NCBI GenBank assembly: GCA_027563935.2
Contig: CM050453.2
Coordinates: 65,890,018 to 65,954,017 of the forward strand
Source: Costus lasius
Lineage: Eukaryota > Streptophyta > Magnoliopsida > Zingiberales > Costaceae
Length of the DNA stretch: 64,000 nt
Direction: 5' to 3'
Shown here: positions 45,082-56,972 of the stretch, in pieces
Layout of the letters: each line of letters starts with the position of its first letter
Position numbering within the stretch: the stretch's first letter is position 1
Position numbers and translations under genes: made by a program
The notes under the pieces: generated by a model
The model's database searches: none
What the model was told of the DNA's origin: nothing
Seen by the model: only the letters and a program-made list of their open reading frames with translations

Positions 45082-45099
45082 TCCCCGGCAATGGCGCCA
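45082..45099 (-). promoter_or_regulatory. Primer binding site of Athila-C, Asp-tRNA type
   Basis: Reverse complement of TGGCGCCATTGCCGGGGA. It is six bases from the LTR start, the same spacing (AAAACT on the plus strand) as in Athila-A. The match to the Asp tRNA 3' end typical of Athila elements is from memory of the family. Confidence 0.85.
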
Positions 45100-45105
45100 A
45101 AAACT

Positions 45106-46570
45106 TGATACGTTCCGCAAGTGCACGGAATTATCGAAGTAATAAAATAAGATATCGTTCCCTATAAGGATCAGGTGGTCAAGTACCGATTACACAATCG
45201 ATCTATATCTAGACGATTCAAAATGTGATTTTGTTTTGTTTGGACACTTCAAAGTACAAAAAGAAGCAAAAGCGAGCGTTCGGGTAAAAATCAATGCAGA
45301 CAAAATCAGGATTTGGGGTTTCACCATGATGACAATTATGAATTTAATAAAAATAAATCTTTGATCAAAAAATTATAGTTTTGAAAGGGATTTTTCCTGA
45401 GGTACAGATTACCTCCTCTCGAAGCGTAATCCGGTATCTATTTATATTAATTCTCTACTCTCGTGATAATTAACATAAATAGACCCATTAAGTTCTATGA
45501 AAAACCTTGGAATCCTTCAAACGAATCCAAACTACTCTCGTGATTGGATTCGTAGGTTTGAAAAGAATAGTTTCGACGTTGCGATTCACCTCTCGGTCCT
45601 TCTCGCAACGTCTAAGACGTAAAATTACTTAATCAGGGTAAATTACAGAATAGACATAACTCTAACCAAATCAAATCTATAAAATCCATGTCAAAGATTT
45701 AAACAATAAGTTTAATTCATAAATCATTCAACGGGCTACTTCCCAAATCTCAAAATAATGTTTACACGTTCATGTTCAACGCAAATAACATGTTCATTGA
45801 TGGATTCAATATGTAATCTCTCTAAAATAATGCAAAGAGACACTAGGAAAGTAATTAGAACTCTTCCCCTTGATCTAGTGATGAAGATGAAGTGCCAAAT
45901 CCTCTCCTTTGTGTGATCTCTCACCGGAATTTTGCCCTAGAATTGATTCTCACCGTCGCCGCTGCCTCCCTTCATTTTTGTGCATAGAAGCCCCCTGAAA
46001 ATCTTCCAAAATCCTTCTTTTTGTAGTCTAATCAGTATAGAACCCATCTAGGAAGGTTTTTAGAGAGTTTGGTTCAATTCTGGTTCGATTTGGAGTCGAA
46101 TCGAGTGAAAACCCAAAAAAGCGGACGTTTTCACGGTCCGTAATGTGTTTACGGCCGAGGCCGTAATTCTTTCAATGTTTACAGCACTTTGTGCATAGAA
46201 AGTTTCACGGACCGTGAAGGATTCACGGCCTCACCCATGAAAGTTTCTATGGACTTTTTAACTTAGCCATTTTTCGTCGCCCTTCGAAGCCAAAATTGCG
46301 GGCAAGGCCGTGAAAGTCACGATCTTCACTATTTTCGCTCCAAATTTGACGTGTAAACTCGTGATTTCCTCGGGAACCATGCTATGACTTCAAATCTCCC
46401 AAAATCCATCATTTTTGAGTCATTTTACCTACATTTTCATAAAAACTGAGAAAAGTGAAGATTTTGTGCAAAGTACCGTAAAAACATTAAAAATTGCATA
46501 AAATCATTCAATTAAGCCCAAAATATCATGTAAAATATAAGCGAAAACATGGTGTAAATGCAACGCAACA
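45106..46570 (-). repeat. 5' LTR of Athila-C
   Basis: 1465 bp, plus-strand ends TGATACGTTCC and CAACGCAACA. It contains a block of paired palindromes at about 46126-46250, including TTACGGCC-GA-GGCCGTAA at 46149-46166. The next 900 bases are a diverged copy of its right-hand part, so it abuts another LTR head to tail. Confidence 0.8.
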
Positions 46571-47476
46571 ATATTCATATAGAAAGAGCATGAATACAGA
46601 TCATATAATAATTGTCAGCGGGCTAAGCCCTTAATCCCGAAATGAAGATCTACTCACTCATGTTCTTAAAGGAAAACATATTTATGTGATGAGCAAGTAA
46701 GAATCTTCTAAAAATTGCAGAGAAATCACTATGATAACAATTAAACATGCTTCCCCTCGATCTGATGATGAAGAAGATCAAATCAAAATGATCTTTGCGT
46801 GAAATCTCACCGGAATCTACACAGAAATTGAGTTTCGCCCTTTGTCGCCACCGCCGATGGTGTTCGTCACAAAAAAGCCCCCTTAACCCTCGAAAAATTT
46901 TATCTTTTATAGCTAGACCAGTTCAGAACCTCTCAAGGAACATTTCTGCAAAGTTTGGTTCAAATCCAGCTCGAATCGGTGGAGAATCGAGTGAAAAACT
47001 TGTCAGGCGGTAATTTTTATAGCCTGTGATGAGTTTATGGCCAAGGCCGTAAATCCTTCTGTGTATACATGCCTTTGTTCACAGAAAGTTTCACAGACTG
47101 TGATGGATTCACGGCTTCACCCATGAAAGTTTTTGTGAACTTCTCATACTTAGCCGTTTTCGCCCTACGCTCAACGCCAAAATTACGGTTGACTCCATAA
47201 TTACGGCCACAGCCGTGAATGTTGAAATCTTCACCATTTTCGCTCCAAATTTGACTTGTAAGCTCATGATCACCAAGGGAATCATATTATGGCTTCAAAA
47301 CTCTCTAAATCCATCATTTTTACATTATTTTACCTACATTTTTTAATAAAACCAAGAAAAGTGAATATTCTGTGCCAAGTGAAGTAAAACCACCAAAATT
47401 AGCACAAAATTATGCAATTAAGATCAAAATATGATATAAAATATAGGCAAAAATGTGGTGTAAATACAACACATCA
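46571..47476 (-). repeat. Partial LTR of Athila-B, left part missing
   Basis: Aligns with about 45680-46570 of the Athila-C LTR with clear divergence, and ends ...AATACAACACATCA at 47476. What follows on the right is the 3' region of an Athila element, so this is its 3' LTR. The missing left part fits Athila-C having inserted into this LTR. Confidence 0.72.
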
Positions 47477-49110
47477 AAATACCCTAGACTTAGAATTTTG
47501 CTTGTCCTCAAGCAATACATCGATATGAATAAAAAATGTGAAGATAAGAAACACTCATCTATTCTACCATCAATAAAGTTCTCAGTCTACAATTCAGGCA
47601 AGCAATTTTCCAGAGCTTAAACCATTTAAGAGAGATCACAGTAAGAACAAACTGTCAAGAATTTGCAATCCAAGAAAGATAAAATTCATAAGTCATGTTA
47701 TAATGTTTATTCAACACATATCAAGCATCAAATACTTTCAAGCTTAATAAATCTCTTTTAATTAACAAATAGAGAATCACTTCAAGTTACTTGGTGAAAC
47801 TATAGATAAAAGATTTTTAGCGCAATTTGGTTTTTAAATTGTTATGTGCCATAACATTGTTTAAAGTATACTGCATAACAGTATAATTTAACTAATGGTC
47901 TCAATCTAAAAGTCAGTAGAGCTATCCACTTAGCCTACAGCTTTCTCTTTTTCTCATTTTTTTTAGACTTCAACTCTTGTCTTCGGTACCACTGCCAATT
48001 TTTCGCAGTGCCAAGTAAAGGAGTCATTTTCATTTTTTTTTCAATCAAATCTATATGTATAGAAAAAGTCGGCCAGTGTTAACTCATAACTTCAGATTAT
48101 GTAACCAGAGGAGTTGGAGCAAATCTCAAGTTAAATATACATATCACCAAATTTCTATCCATAAAAGTCACTATTAAATCAAAGGAAGATAAATTAAACT
48201 TAAAGTACAAAGATCACTATGCACATGTTCTTTAAATATACAACAATTCATATATAAACTTTATCAATACCAGAATCGATCTTACTCAACAATTTAAGTC
48301 TTCATGAAATCTCAAAAATTCTCTAAGTCATCAAATTATATGCCCAAAATGCTTCCTGAGTTCAAAATCGAGGATAAAACAAATTTGATTATTCTTAAAA
48401 ATCTTAAACATTCAAAATTCATATCTATAAAACTTTGATCGACTAGCAAAATATGAATAAGAACACCCTAGACTTAAATTGTTGCATATGTATAAACACT
48501 TTAAATCAATGAAGGATTTCAGAAGAATTTTGCAAGAGTTCCCTTTGTATTATTGGCGAAGCCCTATACAATTATATCAAAAGAGTAAAATATAACTTAG
48601 AAAAATCTGAAAAATGTACCAAATCATAGATATTCAAATTTTACATGGTAATCAAGTTTCAAATATCAAATACCGTCATGTTTTATCATCCAAGTCATAG
48701 TTTACCATACAGAGTTACTATTCACTCAAAATATCAAAGCATATATATCAAAATCAATCTAAAATGCAATAATTTATCAACACAGCATCAAAAATCATCA
48801 TATAGCATCCCAAACACACGATGAATACCAAATATATACAAAACCGTCCTATCCACACCATGTTCAGCATCTCTAGGTCCAATACCGTCATGTATATACA
48901 ATATCAAGTCTGATGTCAAAATATCGTATAATATCAAGATACAACACACACACACACACAAAGAAAACATAAAAATGTTGTGTGTGGCTGTATTAGGCGT
49001 CCAGTCTACTAAATCCTGTTCACAGATAGGATAGATGTGAGATCTCCTGCATAATATCAAAGAATAATCTTAAATGCATAAAAATGAAATAAAGGCACTC
49101 ACAGAATATA
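47477..49110 (-). other. Long untranslated 3' region of Athila-B
   Basis: AT-rich, with no supported ORF. It shares landmarks with 55419-56702 of Athila-A: TTTGCTTGTCCTCAAG next to the LTR (47509 here, 55439 there) and a hairpin-like block CTTCGGTACCACTGCC...CAGTGCCAAGTA at about 47979-48018. A short (AC)n run lies at 48944-48960. Confidence 0.7.
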
Positions 49111-51345
49111 TTAATCCATCTCAGTATGCTCGGAATCCTCATCCTCGTCTCTAGTATGTCGTGTCGATGAAGATGGGAGACGCCGCCGCAATAGCTCCTC
49201 TATCGCACGTAAAGACTCGAGTGCCCTCAACTGTCCTTGCTCAAGGTGTGATATGTCGTTGCGCATCCTCCTCTGCTCGGCTCGCATCTGCTCTAGAGAA
49301 GGGTCTGGCCGTGCTGAAGTAGATGGCCCGGCAGATGTAGATGGCCTATCAGCGGCGGATGGCTTGACTGGAGGAATGTGCTCTGAAATCCTTGGCAGTG
49401 ATGGAGGTGAAGCTGCCTCTCTAGGACCTCCCCCACGAGTGGGATCCACTATCTAGTTCTATTGAACACAAACCGTAGTACAGTTTATGTTCGACAACCT
49501 CATCGTGATATCAGTGTGCCTGAACATGAGATGATACGAGCTCCCAAGCCTCGTAATCATCTTATTGGCAACGCAAGCATCCATGTCAAGCCTGGGATTG
49601 CTGTTTGCTTCGTTCAACCCCAAGGGGTCGATACCGAGGGCAAGGGCAATCGTAGTAATCATACCTCCCAAAACTAAGACCCCTCTCCATGCCCTAGCAG
49701 CCTTCTGAATCTGCTTCATCAGGTAAAATGAGGTGCTGACGTAGAATCCTGTCAACATGGCCCATAAATAAAATAACTCTGAGGATGTAACCATGCCGTC
49801 ATTCTCTGCCTGTCCGAAGATAGTATGCGTGAGTACTCAATGGACGTATCTGAAAATCGGGCTAGATAGACGCGTGGCTCTGGCGGTCCTCGGGTCAAAT
49901 CCCTCCTCACCAGATATCTCTCGCCAAAAAGTCCCATCAGAATACTCACGCGGGTGGTGTCTAGTCACGTCCAAGGGAAACCCAAAAATATGACCGACCT
50001 GGTCCAGAGTGAGTACATGCTCCCGGTTCCCCAACCGGAACGACATCCTCCAGGATCTCTGTCATCATGGTTTCTCAGTGTAATCTGGACAGAGCTGAAA
50101 AACCCTAATGTGAGCTGAACATAGGTGGGATGCCTCTGGTGATAGAAATCCTGCCACCCTAGTTTCGTGAACATCCACTAGACGTCATCGAACAATCTTA
50201 GGGACTACAGTGTCTGGTCATCCTAATATCTCGTGCTAAGTACTCCCTGACTGGACATAGCACAATATTCCGCTCCTACTCTCTACTCCTGAATCTGATC
50301 TGTCGTGGGTAAGGAGTAAGTACAGGGGGTGGTGATCGTGCGTGTCTCCTCTCTGGTATCTCAGGCTCTGGTATAGCAGGAGACGGTTCAGAAGATGATG
50401 GCCCTGGGGATGCAGCAAGCGAATGTCCTAAAGATAACTCAGGGGAAGATAAGTGTATCTCAGGTGATGGTGCTAGTGATGTTGATGCTGGTGCAGTGAC
50501 TAGCATCTTAGTGGTATGTGGGGCCTCAGATAAGGCTGGTGGTGCTGTCTCAGGAGTAATAGAGGGCTCACGTGCGACAGATGGAGAAGAGTGGAGCTCT
50601 GGTATATCCATTGAAATCTCTAGTAAGTCTGCAAATATCTTAGGAGATCCCTCCTCCTAATCTGGTAGTATTGGCGTAGCGGCCTCAGGGACAAGTGGAT
50701 CTCCCTGGGCTGAGGAGGGTGATGGAATCTCAGTAGACTGCACAACGTTATGTGGAGTGTCTACCTCCATATCTTGTGTATTGGTGGGAACTGCAGACTC
50801 TGGTAAATTAGTATGAGGCCCCGGTGTGGTGGACCCCTCTACATCCATCGGAGTGGCATCAACTACTGTCGGTGGTGGCGCTGGGGGTGCCACAGATGTC
50901 TCTGTAGTCTCCATAACTGGCGATAAAGGTTGGGTAGCTCGACCGGTATGCTTCCTAGTGTACCATCTAGCGATCCTCTGATCGTGGCTCTCTAGCCTAT
51001 CAGCAGGCCTCTCTGATATAATCTCCAACTCTAGAGAGCTAACTGGCTCTGGCATTGCTGTCTGTGATGTACTGGGTGCTGAGGAAGTGCTAGGAACTAA
51101 AGGTGTCCTCTCAGTATCAATATCATCAGAAACACTCGGATACACCCATGGCATATCGGATGGAGGATATAAATCGAATGGTATCAGAGACTCCACAGCT
51201 GACATCTGTGCTAGCTTCAATCTCTCCGGGTGTACTCCATGAACCATCCTATATCTAGATATATAGGAGGGTACGGTCCTCGCACACTCTCCTTCCTCAC
51301 CGCCCCATAGAGCCTAGTCCTCACTGATCTCCTCGGAGCCATAAT
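49111..51345 (-). pseudogene. Env-like third ORF of Athila-B (ATHILA ORF-1 type), degenerate
   Basis: In element direction it starts MAPRRSVRTRLYGAVRKE near 51345. A long Ser/Pro/Thr-rich acidic region follows (51247-50276, with an in-frame stop at 50657-50659). Then comes a more globular part: MFTKLGWQDFYHQRHPTYVQ (50174), FRLGNREHVLTLDQVG (from 50043), SPIFRYVH, a TGA at about 49837, then SELFYLWAM and GVLVLGGMITTIALALGI (about 49690). It ends with a coiled-coil-like stretch (EQMRAEQRRMRNDISHLEQGQ) at 49111-49449. Changes of frame lie near 51240, 50200 and 50050. The position downstream of pol and upstream of the 3' LTR is that of the env-like ORF of Athila elements. I see no clear transmembrane envelope protein, and the function in the family is unknown. 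Confidence 0.65.
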
Positions 51346-51737
51346 GTTGATCAAAACAATCCAATATATGCAAATTTTAACCAAAACTCATAATGCTACA
51401 GTAACTCTAGATATCACCCGTGAAAGTCGAGCAAGAAATCACCCCAAAAATCTGACGAAATGGCTCCAAATCAATGCTATAGGTATGTAAATCTAGTGCA
51501 AATGTTGCATCGCAAGTCTGAGGAAGGAAAATTCACATATCTGTGCGGAAATAGAGCTCGAATCGGTCAAAAAATGAACTCTAGCGGGTCGGTAGACGGA
51601 CGGTGGTTCTTCATGAAATCTGGCGGAAATCCGGTGGATGATCGTCAGAAATCACTCGTCGGAAGTAGAAGAAAGTCGGTGGAGGGGTTTCGTCGCCGCT
51701 CGTGGAAGGAATCGTCGAAAATCGGTGATTTATGAGC

Positions 51738-51895
51738 GTGGCCGTAAAACCCTAAGTCACATGTTAAGTTTAAACTGTAAGAACTTACGGTCCATAAAGA
51801 CTTCACGGCTTCGGCCGTAATTCCTCTTTCGTCTACAGTCCTAGTTATGTTTATAATGACGGCTGCATGATATTCACGGGTTCGGCCATAAATCT
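51738..51895 (-). repeat. Palindrome cluster downstream of the Athila-B pol motif
   Basis: Short CG-containing dyads: GTGGCCGTAA near 51738, TTACGGTCC near 51785, ACGGC-TTCG-GCCGT at 51805-51818, and CACGGGTTCGGCC near 51876. They are cognate to palindromes in the LTRs at 46126-46250 and 46990-47220. The equivalent position in Athila-A (56703-56900) carries a related array. Confidence 0.6.
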
Positions 51896-52109
51896 CGCGT
51901 TTTGACTTTGTTCTTCTCCAGAAAAATCTCTAAAAATTCTCAAAAAATTCCTGCACATAAAATAACGAATTTAGAGTGTTTTTCTTTTAGACAAGTTCAT
52001 CATATCATGCTGATAAAATTGATTAAAAATTCAAAGCTAAAGAAAAACTAGTCACAAAAAAAATTCAATACTTAAAGGAAAATTGCTAAAGTTAACAAAA
52101 TTCAGAGCC

Positions 52110-52160
52110 TTTGGGTTGCCTCCCAGGTAGTGCTTATTTAAGGTCCTTAGCTTGACCAAA
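52110..52160 (-). other. Conserved post-pol hairpin motif of Athila-B
   Basis: Same block as at 43421 and 56973: on the minus strand GGTC...GACC, then a hairpin with loop AGGCAA. It should mark the end of pol, but no pol is readable upstream. Confidence 0.75.
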
Positions 52161-53042
52161 ATAATGCTCATAGTCCTTCAGGTGGATAGGAGGCGCATTG
52201 GATAATAGGCAATTGTTCATCTCCATGCCTTTCCAAGTCACTACATGGGTTTAACTTTAAAATCTAAGATAATTCCCATGTTCTATCTTTCTTCTTCTTA
52301 TCCCTTTTATGCCTCAAGAAATTTTCTAAGGGATATTCATCAATTTCAAATATATTTCCATCATCCAATTTGCTCCCTTTTACCTCAGAGGATTGATGAA
52401 ACCCTGAAAAATAAGACTTGTTATCTTTTGAGGAAAAGTCATAAATCAATTTGCTTTCACACATATTCAACATTAATTTCTCATGCAACATATCTATCAC
52501 AGCTCCTGTTATCACATCCCTAGATGAGAATTCGATTTATGAAATAATTATAATATAAATATTTTTGCTATATGTACCCAGAATCAACTCATAAGAAAAC
52601 TGCTCTACATGAATATCAAAACTTGATTTATATAGTATAGTCACCTAGGAGTAACAACTAACAATCCAAACTTTCATTTACAGAAGAAAATCTTTCTCAT
52701 ATCATAAAAACTCAAGTTCATCATTCAAGACCAGAACATCTTTTGAACATTCATATACAAACTATGATATAAAACATACTTTGTACATAAATCACACTTT
52801 GTACAATAGCCTTTACATAATGCATACATAATGCATTTCCAAAATACTCAAAAGTTTTCCCCATCAATTATCCATTATCTTCCACAAAACATGTAGCCCA
52901 TAAGTTAACCTGAAAAAGGGTTAGAAATACAAAGGTTGAGCATGAAAGCCCAGCAAGTAAAGAAGATGCCAAACATAAGATGGGTCATACCAAGTTATGT
53001 ATAATAGATCTCTACATGGTTCCATAGGTAACATCAAATAGA
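52161..53042. other. AT-rich sequence with no recognisable gene
   Basis: By position it should hold the end of pol of Athila-B, but the longest minus-strand frame (52264-52515, 83 codons, Lys- and Asp-rich) shows no retroelement motif. The junction with the unrelated LTR at 53043 is not marked by any repeat I can see. It may be a deleted or captured stretch. Confidence 0.5.
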
Positions 53043-53599
53043 TGTTGGTGTATATGCCCTAGGACCTAGTTTTGGTCCATTATTATACTACTTGATACTG
53101 ATGTTTATATATATCATACTAGCATTGTCGTTATCATTATTTGCTTACATCTGCGAACATGTACTTATATGATAATGCCCCTGGAGACAGATTGGATCTG
53201 TGCTCGAATTATTATCCCCAGTTGATGTACCTGAGTGGATATGAGACAACTCTGGTACTTGTGAGACTGGCATATGGGTTGGTTAGGCACGAGGTGCTAA
53301 CGCAGACATATAGGTATATCAGTGGTGGATATACTGGACTGACCCGCTGTGAGGCAATGACTTGGTGTCACGAGTTATCCTCACAAGCAATAGGAGATGC
53401 ATTGATCCCTTGACTTGAGGTCATTGGCCATTCTATATGGTTAGGGATATGCTCTGATACAACCTAACACCTCGCCGTAGTTGGGAGGTAATAACGGTCG
53501 TCATTGAGCATGTCACGACCCATAGGAGAAGGTCAGTAGACAGACATAGGATTTGCCCCTTCCTAAGGGAAGCATGATATCGATGAAGCTCCTCTATGG
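53043..53599 (+). repeat. Start of an unidentified copia-type LTR, interrupted by Athila-A
   Basis: Begins TGTTGGTGTATATGCCC, similar in form to the copia family LTR start (TGTTGGGGTATGCCC), and has CTTGACTTGAGGTCATTGG where that family has CTCTGACTTGAGATCAC. It is otherwise clearly different. It ends at TATGG (53595-53599), the left target duplication of Athila-A, and continues at 63987. An ORF at 53141-53413 has no recognisable content. Confidence 0.6.
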
Positions 53600-55418
53600 T
53601 GTTGTGATCCGCAAGTGTACGGATACTCGAAGTAACAAAAGATATCGAATCCACAGAGACCTATGTTGTCAAATACTGATCAATTGATTTTTCACTATCT
53701 AGGTAATCGAATGTAAGTCAGGTAAATATCGCAAACACATGGAAAGATACTATCAGAGAGAGAAAATTGGGACTAGGGTTTCATTCACTTAGATTTTCAT
53801 GACTAGATGTACAAAGATGTTCATCAATCAAATTATATTTTGATAAAGACATAATTTACCTAAAAAGAGATTATCTCACTCTCGTGCAGATAACCATGCA
53901 AGAATAAATCCTCACTTTCGCGCAAGATTCATCCCAAGCTAATGATAGGTAAATCATCAATTGAAGAACTCAAGGATCACTTTTGTGCATCTGAATTCTA
54001 AGTTGATCATCTCAAGCGGAAACTCAATGATCACCGTCATGCATCCGAGTCTCAACGCAAGTTTTGCCTATGGTTCTCCAACGTTCCGATCCTCACTTTC
54101 ATGCAAGATCTCCATGTTTGACACAGTAACTCAATCCTAAGTTTGTAATTGTTATCATGGCAATACAAATCACTAAAATTAAATAATAAGAACAATCCTA
54201 AGAAAATTCATATCATATAGTTCTAGGGTTCCAAGTTCTCAAGCAAGTCACCTTTCGGTCCTTATTGCAAGAACTCTAAATCATGATGACAAAAATAAAC
54301 TTAAGAGAATCTTAGAGCAATAATCACATAGGCAAAATTATCAAAGTAGAACAATCATGATGAAACTAAAAATAATTTAGTCATTAAGGAAATCAAAGGG
54401 AATTACTCCCCCATGTCCCAAAAGTAGTTTAAGCTAGCATCATGAAGGAATTACAATAAGTCATGGTTTTAGAAGTTCAAAAATCAAGGAAAAAGAAGAG
54501 TTTAAGAAAATACAGCATGGCTGTGAAATAAAACACAGCCGTAATTTGCAATTTGAGGCGATGAACAGTGTCGGCGCCTCTTCTTTCTTCGATTCCTCTT
54601 CCAATTGATCTCCTTTCGATCTCAAACTTCTGGCATGTCCTCTCCTCCTTCAGATGAAGCTTCAGTATGAAAATCATGGCCGGAGGTGGTCTGGATTGAT
54701 CGCGGCGGTGAAACCCTAGGCGGCGGCGTGAATCCTTATTTCTCTCTTGATTGACGATGGAAATTGGGGCTTTCGGTGTGTGTGTAATCCTCTCTTCACA
54801 CCCTCCCCGATTGCTTCTTACAGCTTTGAACATAGAGCCTTGGATCGTCTGCAATCATCTCCGCAAGAATCAGGCGTTGGGATTGACCTCGGAGTCGCAT
54901 TCAGAATGAGAATTACGGCAGTGCAATAGTTCACGGCAGTGCCGTAAAATCAGTCGAGTTTTCTAATCTGATGCCTTAAAATCAAGCAAAGTTTATGTTC
55001 TGAAGCGCTCTACTATACGGTACCGTGTAATAGTTTATGGCCGTGCCGTAAAATCTGAAAATCCTTCTATTTGGAAACTTGTCAAAATACGGCAGTGGCT
55101 CAGATTTTACGGTAGCGTATGAAAATACGGTACCGTAAAATAGGTTACGGCACTGCCGTAATTTGCTGGCTTGCTCCGTTTTGCATGAAATTTCTTTGGT
55201 GATCTCCTCTTGATGATGGTAACTCTTCTATGTGTTTGATTTTGCTTGAAAACGCCTTGAAATAGTGCCTTTTTACCTGAAAATCATTAAAAACCAAAAT
55301 AGAAGTAGACTTTGCAATATTCAATGAATTTAGCATGAAAACAAGTAAAAGATCCTCAATTTAGCATGAAAAGATATCCAGAATGATACAAAATATACTA
55401 TATATTTTGGTGTCATCA
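53600..55418 (-). repeat. 3' LTR of Athila-A
   Basis: 1819 bp, plus-strand ends TGTTGTGATCC and GGTGTCATCA. It is 116 bp shorter than its partner because it has fewer units in the palindrome array (54905-55170). ORFs within it, for example 54477-54854, also occur in the other LTR and are not supported as genes. Confidence 0.93.
54905..55170 (-). repeat. Palindrome array in the Athila-A 3' LTR
   Basis: About three units, each with a TACGGTACCGTA-like palindrome, 8-12 bases, then TTACGGCA-C-TGCCGTAA or a variant. The best preserved pair is at about 55130-55161. Confidence 0.8.
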
Positions 55419-56702
55419 AAATACATAAGGCTCAAACTTTGCTTGTCCTCAAGAAAAAATCATAATTTGAAATCAAAGATTGATTAAAAGAATAACCTTT
55501 TCATGCTCAATAAATTTCTAAAATACAACTCATCAATGAAAAACTCTATCAATTGATTTATAAAAGTTCAAATAAACATATCATCCTTAGAACTCAATCC
55601 TCTAGATCTACAATTCAATCAAATAAAACTTCGCAACATGTACAATAAATAGAATTTTCAATCTCATGATTTCACCCAATTTTCAGTTCAAATCTATCAT
55701 ACTTTTGTTTACAAGAATTAGGTTTCCAAGATCTTTTTCCACTCATAATTTTTTTTTCATCATTCACATTCTCCAATTCGATTACCACCTTTTTTTTTCT
55801 AGTGACGAGATTAGAGTGCACGGATCACATAATCAATGCAATAGAACTCATATCCTCTAATTTGGAAAGAATTTACCAAGGATAGTGGAGTTTGTGTGAA
55901 ATGATCTCGCTCATGGCATGTACCCACATAGATACATACTTTTTCTATTTATTACTTCAACCCATGACCTTCGGTACCACTACGCTTTCCCACAGTGCCA
56001 AGTAGGGGAGTCTTTCACTGTTTTTGTGGATCTAGGATTCTTCCTTCCCAACAAATAGCAAAATAGACTAAACATCTACTAGGTTGATCAATTGATCTCA
56101 ATTCTCAAATCATACTCATATGCTCATTTTATTCAAAAGAATAGGTTCACTTTTAGATTTTATCCCTCAAATGATACATCTATCCAAAATTTCATGCATC
56201 AACTAATGTCGTATTTCAATAGACAAATATGTATTGAAGAAATAAATTTAACATGATGAGGCTATATCTCTAATCATGAATTTGAGTTCATTCATCATCA
56301 AAAATCATCAACACACCTCAAAACATGACCATATATCGCATTAATCAAAATATATTCAACATCACATCATGTCAAAAAGAAATAATATCATCATCATGTA
56401 GTACAACCATATCAAAAAATCAGTGTAATTATCATCAAAGTACAACCACATCGAAAAATAAAAATAGGCGTGTCAAGCAGAACAGCAGTAGTGGTAGTCG
56501 TGAAGCATTATCCTTCCCTTTAAATCATATGTAATGTCAAAGAAGTAAGGGAAATTAATACTCACAAAATTTTCTTCGTCATTGTCCGGTCTGATTTCTT
56601 TCTGTATCCCCAGGTGAGTAGTCAACATTGATGCTCCTCCCTTTTCTTATCTTTCTCTAATATATACTCATTTTTTTAATTTTATTTATTTATTTTTTTG
56701 AA
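55419..56702 (-). other. Untranslated 3' region of Athila-A
   Basis: AT-rich, no supported ORF. It holds the TTTGCTTGTCCTCAAG landmark near the LTR and the hairpin-like block CTTCGGTACCACTACG...CAGTGCCAAGTAGG at about 55971-56010, both shared with Athila-B. Confidence 0.7.
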
Positions 56703-56900
56703 ACAAAATACGGTACCGTAAAAGATATTATGGCACTACCGTATTTTCAAAAGAACTCTCGGGATGATTTTGGCCACAAAATACGGTACCGTAGAACACA
56801 TTACGACCGTACCACAATTTCGAGGCAACTTTCTGATCGAAAGTGGATTGGAAATACGGTACCGTAAAATACTTTATGGTAGTACCGTAATTTGCACCAA
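56703..56900 (-). repeat. Palindrome array downstream of Athila-A pol
   Basis: Three units spaced about 73 bp apart, each starting AAATACGGTACCGTA (near 56706, 56783 and 56853), followed by a second dyad such as TATGGCACTACCGTA. The same two-palindrome unit occurs in the LTRs. Confidence 0.82.
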
Positions 56901-56972
56901 ATCACGCTTTTCCTACAAAAATAAAGGAAAAATTAGTATTAATTTAAAGAAAACAAAATAGAGGTTAGAAAG

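Larger units (their letters stand above)
43303..46570 (-). mobile_element. Truncated, apparently non-autonomous Athila-type element (Athila-C)
   Basis: Read from right to left: an LTR (45106-46570), an Asp-type primer site, an A-rich stretch, one ORF with a gag-type zinc knuckle, then the conserved post-pol motif at 43421-43471. Only about 1.6 kb separates primer site and motif, and no protease, reverse transcriptase or integrase is recognisable. The 3' part is cut by the gypsy element at 43302. Confidence 0.75.

Noticed and set aside
48944..48960. (AC)n microsatellite as a notable element
   Set aside because: About eight or nine units; common background.
51460..51735. 91-codon plus-strand ORF upstream of the env-like pseudogene
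   Set aside because: Basic low-complexity peptide with no motif, antisense to the element, no support.
53141..53413. 90-codon plus-strand ORF as a possible host gene fragment
   Set aside because: It is inside an LTR-like sequence, with no motif and no start context or neighbours to support it.
54477..54854. 125-codon ORF with a hydrophobic end
   Set aside because: It lies within the Athila-A LTR, is only partly kept in the other LTR (62929-63129), and has no homology I recognise.
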